A stretch of DNA of 64,000 nt from CAWCUU01 sp963798855. GTDB taxonomy: Bacteria; Gemmatimonadota; Gemmatimonadetes; Longimicrobiales; RSA9. Numbering within the stretch: the stretch's first letter is position 1; every line of letters begins with the position of its first letter. Under the pieces are notes generated by a model that was not told where the DNA came from, searched no databases, and saw only the letters and a program-made list of their open reading frames with translations. Both the position numbers and the translations under genes were made by a program. Shown here in pieces: positions 18,061-25,930 of this stretch. Location of the stretch: assembly GCA_963798855.1 (NCBI GenBank), contig CAWCUU010000002.1, positions 434,001 to 498,000 of the forward strand, read 5' to 3'.

Positions 18061-18211
18061 TTCGCGTGTTCGTGTCGTCACTTCGCGGCTGGCCCTGCGC
18101 CCTCTCAGCGCGCGCTACGCGCTTGGTGCGCGATCCGTTCCAGCCTGACGCCGCAATCTCGATCGCGTCGCCCGTCATTGCCCCCCTCACCGGCGACGAC
18201 GACCGCGCAGA

Positions 18212-18637
18212 TCACCGCATCCGCCGCCGCAGCGCCCGGACAAGCAGCGCGCCCGTCGCCGCGGCCACCGCACCCAAAGAAATGAACAGCGCGATCCGGC
18301 GCTCGACGAAGCTCTGGCCGAGCAGCATGGTGCCGACGACGTAGGGCAGCTCGGCGATCGCGAGGGCCGCGAGGTAGCGCCCCGGCGGGTAGCGGACGAG
18401 CCCCAGCACATAGCCGGGGATCTCCGACGGAAGGGCCAGCTGAAGGAGCAGGACGAAGCCGAACGAAGCGCGCCGCGTGATGCGCTCCTCGAATGCCGCG
18501 AACGAGTGTCCCGGTGCGAGCCAGCGGACGGCCGGCGCCACGAGCACCGCGCTCGAGAAGAAGGTCAGCATCGCCGACAGCGCGGCGAGCAGCACGAAGA
18601 CCGTGGGTCCCAGGAGTGGGTGTGCGCCGATGATCAC
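18212..18637 (-). CDS. VTT-domain (DedA/TVP38-like) membrane protein, 5' end uncertain
   Basis: About 140 residues with four hydrophobic segments. LALPSEIPGYVLGLVRYPPGRYLAALAIAELPYVVGTMLLG resembles the core of VTT-domain proteins, inner-membrane proteins with lipid-scrambling or transport roles. GTG 18637 is the last plausible start before the frame runs into the repeated segment at 18655; the open frame continues to 18733 through that repeat. The gene is shorter than usual for the family and may have lost its 5' part when the repeat arrived. Confidence 0.5.
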   Translation of the reverse strand: MIIGAHPLLGPTVFVLLAALSAMLTFFSSAVLVAPAVRWLAPGHSFAAFEERITRRASFGFVLLLQLALPSEIPGYVLGLVRYPPGRYLAALAIAELPYVVGTMLLGQSFVERRIALFISLGAVAAATGALLVRALRRRMR

Positions 18638-18654
18638 CCGCGCGGCGTCGAAGG

Positions 18655-18813
18655 CTACGCCGGCAAGCCGATCTTCGTGGAGCCTACGCTCACGAAGGAG
18701 ATGTTCTCGGGCTTCTCCGCCACCTGAGGGCACCGGCCACGAAGCGGAACGGCGCCGGTCGGCTCAACGGCCGGCGCCGACTCCCGCCGGCACAGCGCAG
18801 TTGGAGACTTCGT
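18655..18813 (+). repeat. Direct repeat, copy 2 (internally deleted)
   Basis: Copy of 12104-12375 missing about 118 bases. It keeps the phrase for YAGKPIFVEP, the lipoprotein stop and the hairpin. It separates the VTT gene from ACR3, supplies the last dozen codons of ACR3 on the minus strand, and sits on the 5' side of the VTT gene. Confidence 0.85.
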
Positions 18814-19882
18814 CGATCTGCGCGATGCTCTCCGGGAAATACTTCCGCCTCCATCGCAGGGCGACGTTCACCAGCGCGATCAGGACGGGCACCTCGACGA
18901 GCGGCCCGATCACGGCCGCGAACGCCGCGCCGTGCCCGATGCCGAACGTGCCCACCGCGACGGCGATGGCCAGCTCGAAGTTGTTCGATGCCGCCGTGAA
19001 CGAGAGCGTGGCCGTCTGCGCGTAGCTCGCACCGGCCTTGCGGCTCATGAAGAAGGTCACCGCGAACATGGCCAGGAAGTAGATCAGCAGCGGGACCGCC
19101 ACTCTGACGACGCTGAGCGGCCGGCCGATGATCGCCCTGCCCTGGATCGAAAACATGACCACGATCGTGAAGAGCAGCGCGATCAGCGTAATGGGGCCGA
19201 TCTTCGGGATGAAGCGCTCCTGGTACCAAGCCTTCCCTTTCCTGCCCACCAGCACGAAGCGCGTCAGCATGCCCGCGAGGAACGGGATGCCGAGGTAGAT
19301 GAACACGCTCGCCGCGATCCGCCCCATCGTGATGTCGACCACGGCGCCACGGAGCCCCAACCACGCCGGCACCACCGTGATGAAGAGCCAGGCGTAGACG
19401 GAGTAGAACAGCACCTGGAAGATCGAGTTGAAGGCGACCAGCCCGGCGGCGTACTCGGCGTCGCCCGCGGCCAGGTCGTTCCATACGATCACCATCGCGA
19501 TGCAGCGGGCCAGGCCGATGAGGATCAGGCCGACCATCAGCTCCGGGTAGTCCCTCAGGAAGAGGACCGCCAGCGCGAACATCAGCAGCGGCCCGACGAC
19601 CCAGTTCTGGACGAGCGACAGCCCCAGGATCTTCCAGTCACGGAAAACGTCGCCGAGCTCCTCGTACCGCACCTTGGCGAGCGGCGGGTACATCATGAGG
19701 ATCAGTCCGACGGCGATCGGGATCGACGTCGTTCCCACCTCCGTGGCGTCGTTGAGCGCCGCGATCGGCCCCGGCCACAGGTAGCCGATCGCCACGCCCA
19801 CGATCATCGCCGCGCCGATCCACAGAGTCAGGTACCGGTCCAGCAGCGACAGCCGCCGCGCCACACCCTGCTGCTCGCCCAT
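18764..19882 (-). CDS. acr3: ACR3-family arsenite efflux permease
   Basis: Ten-helix arsenite/H+ antiporter of the ACR3 type. LARCIAMVIVWNDLAAGDAEYAAGLVAFNS contains the conserved cysteine of the family. The start at 19882 (MGEQQGVARRLSLLDRYLTLWIG) fits family N-termini; an in-frame extension to 19957 overlaps the preceding gene. The last codons (VSNCAVPAGVGAGR) come from the duplicated segment and are not part of the family. Last gene of arsR-arsM-metallophosphoesterase-acr3. Confidence 0.85.
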   Translation of the reverse strand: MGEQQGVARRLSLLDRYLTLWIGAAMIVGVAIGYLWPGPIAALNDATEVGTTSIPIAVGLILMMYPPLAKVRYEELGDVFRDWKILGLSLVQNWVVGPLLMFALAVLFLRDYPELMVGLILIGLARCIAMVIVWNDLAAGDAEYAAGLVAFNSIFQVLFYSVYAWLFITVVPAWLGLRGAVVDITMGRIAASVFIYLGIPFLAGMLTRFVLVGRKGKAWYQERFIPKIGPITLIALLFTIVVMFSIQGRAIIGRPLSVVRVAVPLLIYFLAMFAVTFFMSRKAGASYAQTATLSFTAASNNFELAIAVAVGTFGIGHGAAFAAVIGPLVEVPVLIALVNVALRWRRKYFPESIAQIDEVSNCAVPAGVGAGR

Positions 19883-19919
19883 CTCGACTCTCTTCGCGAT
19901 GGTTCGTTCGAGCCGCCGC

Positions 19920-20693
19920 TCAGCCGGCGTCGACTCGTGCCTGTCCCGGCTTTCCACCCGTCTCCAGATACTCGGCGAAATCGTCCGGAAGGTCGCTTCC
20001 GCGAATCGCGCCGGCCGCGCGCTCGAGCTCGTATTCCACGCGCACGTGCGACACGGCCACTTCTTCGCCGTCCATGCCCACCACCGCGTAACCCGCGCGC
20101 CAGTCGCCGTCCTTCGGCCGCCCGACCGAGCCGGTGTTGACGAAGCGGATCCCCTCGACGGCGCGCTGCCAAGGCAGGTGCGTGTGACCGAACGCCACGA
20201 CGTCGCCGGCCCGGGCGCCCAGGTGTGCCACCATCTTCAGACAGAAGTCGTCGGAGCGGTCGTCGGTCCAGTAGACGGTGTTCAGCACGGGATTGCCGTG
20301 CACCAGGATCAGCCTCGGCCCGGCCACGTGCCCGCCCTGCGGCCGGATGTCGATCCGGAAGGGCAGTCCGCCGAGCCACCGCTTCGTCTCCGGCGAAACG
20401 TTCGCCCGCGTCCAGGCATAGCTCAGGTGACTGAGCTCCTGCTGCCGCGGGTCCTCGTACCGGCACCCGCAATGCTCGTAGTCGGTGGCCGTCGTCGAAT
20501 CGTAGTTTCCGGCGACGCCGACGATCGCCCGCGCCCGAAGCAGCGCCACCACCTCGTTCGGCCACGGGGCATAGCCGACCAGGTCCCCCAGGTGGTAGAC
20601 CGCGTCAATGCCGCCCCGCCCGTCGATGTCCGCCAGCACGGCCTCCAGCGCCGGCAGGTTGCCGTGGATGTCGCTGATCAGCGCGTAGCGCAT
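19920..20693 (-). CDS. Metallophosphoesterase (YfcE-like) in the ars operon
   Basis: Calcineurin-like phosphoesterase, about 257 residues. Metal ligands are in SDIHGN, GDLVGY, GNYD, VHGNP and FGHTHLPW. I chose ATG 20693 because GAGGAG lies at good distance; GTG 20702 is the alternative. It lies 12 bp after arsM and overlaps or abuts acr3, so it is co-transcribed with arsenic genes. Its role there is unclear; hydrolysis of a phosphoester or arsenate-ester product is speculation. A second gene of the same family lies at 59785-60580 in the fluoride island. Confidence 0.8.
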   Translation of the reverse strand: MRYALISDIHGNLPALEAVLADIDGRGGIDAVYHLGDLVGYAPWPNEVVALLRARAIVGVAGNYDSTTATDYEHCGCRYEDPRQQELSHLSYAWTRANVSPETKRWLGGLPFRIDIRPQGGHVAGPRLILVHGNPVLNTVYWTDDRSDDFCLKMVAHLGARAGDVVAFGHTHLPWQRAVEGIRFVNTGSVGRPKDGDWRAGYAVVGMDGEEVAVSHVRVEYELERAAGAIRGSDLPDDFAEYLETGGKPGQARVDAG

Positions 20694-20705
20694 CGGGCTC
20701 ACTCC

Positions 20706-21614
20706 TCAGGAGCAGCACTCCGACCCACAACAGGCACGCTCGGCGCCCGAGTCAGGGATCGAAGGCTCTTCGCCCGCCGTCGCCGGCTTCGTCGCCCTCA
20801 CGAACGCCGACATGAAACGACCCTCCACCGCCGGGATCATGGCGTCCACGTCCAGCCCCGCCTCCTCCAGGAAGGAGCGCGCGTCCTCCGGATCGTAGAT
20901 CCGCGTCGGCTCCAGGCTCGCGTTCTCGAACCCCACCTCCTCCAGCAACGCCGCGAACTCCCGCTCCTCCAACGCCCCCGCCACACACCCTACCCACAGC
21001 TCCATGCTGCGCCGCACCTCCGCGGGAACGTCACCCCTCACCACCACGTCCGACACCGCGAAACGCCCGCCGGGCTTCAAGACCCGGAACGCCTCGCGCA
21101 GCACCCGACGCTTGTCCGCCGACAGGTTGATCACGCAGTTGCTGATGATCACGTCCACGCTCGAATCCGGAAGCGGGATCGACTCGATGTCGCCCTTCAG
21201 GAACTCCACGTTCCGCGCCCCCGCCTCCACCGCGTTGCGCCGCGCCAGCTCGAGCATCTGATCCGTCATGTCCAGTCCGTACGCCTTCCCGCTCGGGCCC
21301 ACCCGCTTCGCGCTCAGAAGCACGTCGATTCCACCCCCGCTCCCCAGGTCGAGCACCACCTCCCCCTCCGACAGCTCCGCCAGCGCCGTCGGGTTGCCGC
21401 ACCCCAGCGACGCGAGAACCGCCGTCTCCGGCAGTGACGACGTCGTCACTGCGTCGTACAGGTCCCGCGTGATCGGATCCGCGAAGCCGCCGTCCACCTT
21501 CGAGTCCCCGTAGCACGAGGTGCCGCAGCACGTCCCCTTCTCCCCCGCCGCCACCCGCTGCGCGGCCTCGCCGTACTTTCGCCGCACGACCTCCTTCACA
21601 TCCTCTCCCATCAT
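20706..21614 (-). CDS. arsM: Arsenite S-adenosylmethionine methyltransferase
   Basis: Class I SAM methyltransferase that methylates arsenite, 302 residues. SAM motif VLDLGSGGGIDVLL; arsenic-binding cysteines in TCCGTSCYG, SNCVINLS and VGCVAGAL; an additional cysteine-rich C-terminus (ACCGSECCS). It follows arsR by 51 bp, with a dyad in between, and precedes the metallophosphoesterase. Confidence 0.92.
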   Translation of the reverse strand: MMGEDVKEVVRRKYGEAAQRVAAGEKGTCCGTSCYGDSKVDGGFADPITRDLYDAVTTSSLPETAVLASLGCGNPTALAELSEGEVVLDLGSGGGIDVLLSAKRVGPSGKAYGLDMTDQMLELARRNAVEAGARNVEFLKGDIESIPLPDSSVDVIISNCVINLSADKRRVLREAFRVLKPGGRFAVSDVVVRGDVPAEVRRSMELWVGCVAGALEEREFAALLEEVGFENASLEPTRIYDPEDARSFLEEAGLDVDAMIPAVEGRFMSAFVRATKPATAGEEPSIPDSGAERACCGSECCS

Positions 21615-21622
21615 CGCCTCCG

Positions 21623-21640
21623 CATCAATGAACGTTGATG
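21623..21640. promoter_or_regulatory. ArsR-type dyad between arsR and arsM
   Basis: CATCAA-N6-TTGATG is an 18-bp inverted repeat with perfect 6-base arms, in the form seen at ArsR/SmtB operators. It sits just upstream of the arsM start. A single ATCAA half-site also lies beside the arsR promoter (22010-22014). Confidence 0.5.
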
Positions 21641-21665
21641 TATCTGCCGAAAAAAATAGCTGAGC

Positions 21666-21998
21666 TCAGCCGCAGCACGTCTCCCCGGGCCGGATCACCG
21701 GCAACCACTCCTCTTCCGGCTTGACCTCGCCCAGGAACGCGCGCATCTCCTCCAGCGCTTCGGGCACGAGGGAGTAATGGACCCAGCGGCCGTCCCGACG
21801 ATCCGACACGACGCCGGCGTCCTTCAGCTTCCGCAGGTGAAACGACAGACGCGATTGCGCCGCGCCGAGCTCCTCCTGCAGCTCGCACACGCAGCGCTCG
21901 CCTCCGGCGAGGAGCCGGACGATGCGGAAGCGTGTCTCTTCGGCGACGGCCTGGAAGCGCTGCAGCAGCGCGCCGCCGTTCAGGGTCTCGGTGAACAT
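21666..21998 (-). CDS. arsR: Arsenic-responsive repressor
   Basis: ArsR/SmtB winged-helix repressor, 110 residues. The metal site ERCVCEL (Cys36, Cys38) matches the ELCVCDL site of As(III) sensors, and the C-terminus ends in CCG, giving possible further ligands. The recognition helix lies in SRLSFHLRKLKDAG. First gene of the ars operon. The predicted promoter places the transcript start at or next to the ATG, so the mRNA is probably leaderless. Confidence 0.9.
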   Translation of the reverse strand: MFTETLNGGALLQRFQAVAEETRFRIVRLLAGGERCVCELQEELGAAQSRLSFHLRKLKDAGVVSDRRDGRWVHYSLVPEALEEMRAFLGEVKPEEEWLPVIRPGETCCG

Positions 21999-22004
21999 GG
22001 TGGC

Positions 22005-22032
22005 AATATATCAACTTTCGCTCATGCGTCAA
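22005..22032 (-). promoter_or_regulatory. arsR promoter, leaderless
   Basis: On the minus strand TTGACG (22027-22032) and TATATT (22005-22010) are spaced by 16 bp. The ATG of arsR starts six bases after the -10, so transcription and translation starts nearly coincide. Confidence 0.6.
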
Positions 22033-22160
22033 GAGTCGCCGATGCCGCCCTTGCCGGAAAGGGACGCCACGCCCCAACCGCGCTTCCTTGGCGGCCACGA
22101 AAGAGGCTCGGTACTTTAACTCCGTGACCCTGTCGAGCCCTCGGGGCGGAGGCTACGAAG

Positions 22161-23237
22161 GTGCGTGACTCGATGCGACGTCTGCTGTTCCTGTTGTCTC
22201 CTCTGCTCGGGGCGGCCGGTGCCGCGCGGGCCCAGACTCCCGAGCCGACTCCGGCCGAGGACACTACGTTCGCGGTCGGCGCGGATCTCTCTTTCGTGAA
22301 GGCGGCGGAGGACCGCGGCGTGAAGTTCAGGGACGGCGGTGTCGCGCGGCCGGCGCTCGATATCTTCAAGGGTCATGGCTACGACTGGATCCGCCTGCGG
22401 CTCTTCCACGCGCCGACGGAGCTGCCGAACGACCTCGCCTACACGATCGCGCTCGCGAAGCAGGCGAAGGCGAAAGGCTACCGGTTCCTGCTCGACTATC
22501 ACTACTCCGACACCTGGGCGGATCCGCAGCACCAGATCACGCCGGCGGCGTGGGACACGGTGGACATCGACGTGCTGTCCGACTCTGTGTTCCGCTACAC
22601 GCGCGACACGTTCCGCGCCTTCCGCGACGCCGGCATCACGCCGGACATGGTGCAGATCGGCAACGAGGTGCGCGTCGGCATGATGTGGCCGCTGGGCAAG
22701 CTGCCGGCGCACTGGGACAATTTCGCCACGCTGTACGGAGCCGCGCTGCGCGGCATCGACTCGGCGCGAGCCGGAACCCCGCGCCCGCGACTCATGATCC
22801 ACTACGACAACGGGGCGGATACCGAGGGCGCGCTCGCGTTCTTCGAAAAAATCGACAGCTATCATCTGCCGTACGACGTCATCGGCTTCTCGTACTATCC
22901 GTGGTGGCACGGCAACCTGCTCCAGCTGCGCGACAACCTGATGTCGATCCTCGCGAACTTCCCGGGCGAGGACGTGATGCTCGTCGAGGTGGGGTACCGC
23001 CCGTACGTGTACGAGCACGAGCTGCAGCGGCCGCCGCCCTATCCGGCCGACGCGCCGGGAGGACCGCGGAAGGTGTTCCTCGAGTCCGTGATGCAGACGC
23101 TCATGAACATCTCCGACCGCCGCATCAAGGGCATCTTCTGGTGGGAGCCCGCGACCGGCTGCAACAGCGATTTCTTCGATGAGGACTGCAACGCCCGGAC
23201 GGTCATCGACGTGTTCGATCGGTACAAGCGGAACTAG
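22161..23237 (+). CDS. GH53 arabinogalactan endo-beta-1,4-galactanase
   Basis: Secreted glycoside hydrolase of family 53, 358 residues, acting on beta-1,4-galactan side chains of pectin. Signal peptide LLFLLSPLLGAAGAARAQ; catalytic acid/base Glu in VQIGNEV and nucleophile Glu in MLVEVGYRPY; the FFWWEPA-like end is typical. GTG 22161 has GGAGG nine bases upstream; ATG 22173 is the alternative. It stands alone, divergent from arsR. Confidence 0.85.
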   Translation: MRDSMRRLLFLLSPLLGAAGAARAQTPEPTPAEDTTFAVGADLSFVKAAEDRGVKFRDGGVARPALDIFKGHGYDWIRLRLFHAPTELPNDLAYTIALAKQAKAKGYRFLLDYHYSDTWADPQHQITPAAWDTVDIDVLSDSVFRYTRDTFRAFRDAGITPDMVQIGNEVRVGMMWPLGKLPAHWDNFATLYGAALRGIDSARAGTPRPRLMIHYDNGADTEGALAFFEKIDSYHLPYDVIGFSYYPWWHGNLLQLRDNLMSILANFPGEDVMLVEVGYRPYVYEHELQRPPPYPADAPGGPRKVFLESVMQTLMNISDRRIKGIFWWEPATGCNSDFFDEDCNARTVIDVFDRYKRN

Positions 23238-23250
23238 CACGTAGTACAGC

Positions 23251-23460
23251 ATGGTCGCCGTGCGCGGCGATCTGTACGCGGTGGAGCCGAACCACGGCGA
23301 GATCGTGCGCATCGATCCCGAGACCGGAGCGATCACCCGCGTGGTGGATGTGTCGGCGACGCAGGGGCACCTCGTGCCGACGGCGATCGCCTATCATGGG
23401 AACTTCTTCGTGAGCAACCTGGGAACATTCCCGGTCGAGCCCGGCACGGGAGAAGGCGTC
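23251..23460 (+). pseudogene. ScyD/ScyE-like gene fragment
   Basis: About 70 codons (GDLYAVEPNHGEIVRIDPETGAITRVVDVS...NFFVSNLGTFPVEPGT) match the middle of ScyD/ScyE-type beta-propeller proteins. Both N- and C-terminal parts are missing. It follows the GH53 gene immediately and ends at the hairpin before the aldolase gene. A remnant, not expected to be functional. Confidence 0.55.
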
Positions 23461-23499
23461 CGGGCGTCTGGGCGAGTCCGATCGTGCGCCCTCGGATCC

Positions 23500-23529
23500 A
23501 GGCGACGAGCTGCACCGGGCTCGTCGCCT
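23500..23529. terminator. Hairpin after the aldolase gene
   Basis: AGGCGACGAGC and GCTCGTCGCCT form a perfect 11-bp stem with an 8-base loop, 33 bp after the stop of the minus-strand aldolase gene. Confidence 0.6.
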
Positions 23530-23562
23530 GTCACGTTCGAGGGCGTTCGTTCGCCGCCGCCT

Positions 23563-24450
23563 CTACGCGACCGACGCCTCGTAGATGCTCTGGATCGCCT
23601 CGTCCAGCATCGCGTTGAACTCTTCATCGCTCTGCTGCGCGGTGAGCCCCTCGGTCAGGGCCCGCGAGAAGCTCGCGACGACGCCGGGGTTTCGGGCGAG
23701 GCGCGCGTTCGCCTCGTCGCGGCTGTACCCGCCCGAGAGCGCGACGACCTTGAGCACGCGCGGGTGCTCGACGAGCTCGCGGTAGAAATCGTCCTGCTCG
23801 GGCAGCGTCAGCTTGAACATCACGTGTTGGTCGTCGGGCACGCCGCCGAGCCCCTGCCGGAGCTCCTCCCTGAGCAGGGCCTCGGCCTCGGCCTTGTCGG
23901 GGCTGTGGATGTCCACCTCGGGCTCGAGGATCGGCACGAGCCCGGCGTCCAGGATCTGACCCCCGATCTCGAACTGCTGCGCGGCGATCGCGGCCACTCC
24001 GGTCTCGTCGGCGCGCTTGATCACCGATCGCATCTTCGTGCCGAAGACGCCCTTCTGCTTCGCGCGCTCGAGCAGAGCGTCGAGCCCGGGAATGGGCTTC
24101 ATCACCTGCACGCCGTCGGCCTCGGCCGCTAGGCCCTTGTCGACCTTCAGGAACGGCACCACCTGCTTCACCAACCAGAGGTAGTCGGCCGTGCCTCGCC
24201 CCTCGATCTCGCGATCCATCGTGTTCTCGAAGAGGATCGCACCGATGATGCGGTCGCCGTCGAAGGCGGGGCTGGTGATGATGCGGGTGCGCATCTCGTG
24301 GATCCGGTCGAACATCTCCGCCTCGTTCGAGTAGGCGTCCTCCCCGATCCCGTACAGCTTCAGCGCCTTCGGCGTGCTGCCCCCGCTCTGGTCCAGCGCC
24401 GCGATGAAGCCGTCGCCCTCGCGGATCTTTTCGAATTGCTCTCGGTTCAT
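23563..24450 (-). CDS. fda: Class I fructose-bisphosphate aldolase
   Basis: Glycolytic/gluconeogenic aldolase of the Schiff-base class, 295 residues. The sequence begins with FIAALDQSGGSTPKAL, and phosphate-binding and lysine regions are visible in VPFLKVDKGL, MKPIPGLD and VVALSGGYSRDEAN. ATG 24450 is preceded by AGGGAGA; the open frame extending to 24729 runs through the MITE-like element and is not used. Single gene. Confidence 0.9.
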   Translation of the reverse strand: MNREQFEKIREGDGFIAALDQSGGSTPKALKLYGIGEDAYSNEAEMFDRIHEMRTRIITSPAFDGDRIIGAILFENTMDREIEGRGTADYLWLVKQVVPFLKVDKGLAAEADGVQVMKPIPGLDALLERAKQKGVFGTKMRSVIKRADETGVAAIAAQQFEIGGQILDAGLVPILEPEVDIHSPDKAEAEALLREELRQGLGGVPDDQHVMFKLTLPEQDDFYRELVEHPRVLKVVALSGGYSRDEANARLARNPGVVASFSRALTEGLTAQQSDEEFNAMLDEAIQSIYEASVA

Positions 24451-24520
24451 GCCCGGTCTCCCTCTGATCGTTCGCCAAAGCTCCGATCCCAAAGATAGAA
24501 TCTCGGAGGCCGTCGCGCTG

Positions 24521-24725
24521 CCTAGCAGGCCGCTGAAGAACTGGAGCGAGCCGCGTTGCGGGCGCCACGGGGCCAGATCCGAGGCGGCGCGACGACGCGA
24601 TGTCGAACGCCATCGGGGAGGAGCGCCAACGCTGGAGACGGCCCCGTGCCGCCCGCAACCCGAAGGGCGCGTGGCGGTTGCGCCACACGCGCGGCCGCAC
24701 CCCAGTTCTTCAGCGACCTGCCTGG
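24521..24725. mobile_element. MITE-like palindromic element
   Basis: The ends are inverted repeats of 24 bp (24521-24544 and 24702-24725; 21 of 24 match) sharing CGCTGAAGAACTGG. A second, inner pair of 20 bp (24555-24574 and 24640-24659) differs at one position. The whole 205 bp can fold as one long hairpin and encodes no transposase. The ends resemble those of IS1182/IS5-type elements (recalled, not checked). It lies between the divergent aldolase and zinc-ribbon genes. Confidence 0.65.
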
Positions 24726-24776
24726 GCAACGCATCCGACTCCGAACGTACGTCCGGCGACGGTGTACGCGAGGACC

Positions 24777-25817
24777 ATGTATTCGACCTGCGTCTTCTGC
24801 AACAAGCCGCTGGGCGCGAACGAGGGGATCGAGACCTTCCCCGTCGGACGCCGGGTCGCGTTCGACCCCGCGAAGGGCCGACTCTGGGTCGTCTGCCGAC
24901 AGTGCGAGCGGTGGAACCTGTCGCCGATCGAGGAGCGGTGGGAGGCCATCGAGGAGGCCGAGCGGCTCTACCATGATACCCGCCGGCGGGTCAGCACCGA
25001 GCACGTCGGGCTGGCGAGGCTGCACGATGGGACGGACCTCGTGCGTATCGGCGAGCCCCTGCGTCCCGAGTTCGCCGCGTGGCGCTACGGCGACCAGTTC
25101 GGCCGTAGACGTCGCAGACAGCTGCTCTTCGCCGGTGCGGGCGTCGGCGCGGTCGGCGCGCTCGTGATCGGCGGAGCGACGGCGGGCGTCGGAATCGGCG
25201 GATTCGGCTGGGGCCTGTGGCAGGTCACGGACTCGCTGATCCACGGTCGCGGCGAGGCGGTCGTCGCGCGCGTGCGCACCGAGAACGGCAAGTTGCTGCG
25301 CGTCAGGCGCCGCCACCTCGCCGAGACGCGCCTGATGCGTGGGCAGGACGGGCCGCTCGCGATGGACCTTCGTTTCGCCGGAGGTCAGACCCACCTCGAC
25401 GGGCCCGAGGCGATGCGCGTCGCGGCGCTCGTCGTCCCGAAGGTGAACCGCTTCGGCGGCGCCCGCCGTACCGTCGGCGAGGCGGTCTCGGTGATCGAGG
25501 ACCGCGGTAGCGCCGAAGGCTTCCTGGACCGGCTGTCGAAGGACGCGCACGTCCGGACCCAGCCGGCTCGCATCCGGAAGGGGCGCAGAAACTGGAACAA
25601 CGAGACGCGCAAGCACGGCCTCTTCGGCCTCTCGACCGTGGATCGGCTCGCGCTCGAGATGGCGTTGCACGAGGAGGCCGAGCGCCGGGCCCTGACGGGC
25701 GAGCTGGAAGAGCTGGAGCGCGCCTGGCGCGAGGCGGAGCAGATCGCCGCCATCTCGGACGACCTGCTCCTGCCGGGGTCGGTGCTGGATCGGATCCGGC
25801 GCTGGCGGAGCTCCTGA
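24777..25817 (+). CDS. Zinc-ribbon membrane protein of unknown function
   Basis: 346 residues. The N-terminus has CVFCNKPLG and CRQCERWNL, two CxxC pairs forming a zinc ribbon. A glycine-rich hydrophobic stretch (about 115-150) is a likely membrane anchor, and the C-terminal half is charged, with a helical tail. GAGGA precedes ATG 24777. Similar proteins occur in Gemmatimonadota, but I know no function. Confidence 0.6.
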   Translation: MYSTCVFCNKPLGANEGIETFPVGRRVAFDPAKGRLWVVCRQCERWNLSPIEERWEAIEEAERLYHDTRRRVSTEHVGLARLHDGTDLVRIGEPLRPEFAAWRYGDQFGRRRRRQLLFAGAGVGAVGALVIGGATAGVGIGGFGWGLWQVTDSLIHGRGEAVVARVRTENGKLLRVRRRHLAETRLMRGQDGPLAMDLRFAGGQTHLDGPEAMRVAALVVPKVNRFGGARRTVGEAVSVIEDRGSAEGFLDRLSKDAHVRTQPARIRKGRRNWNNETRKHGLFGLSTVDRLALEMALHEEAERRALTGELEELERAWREAEQIAAISDDLLLPGSVLDRIRRWRSS

Positions 25818-25930
25818 GCGCCACCGCCGCCGAAAACCGAGCGAACACGAGATCGACCCAACCTTTCGTCCTCCCGCCGTATCAAACTCCAGGTCGTGGC
25901 CTCAACCGAACGAAGTCGTAGACGCATTCA

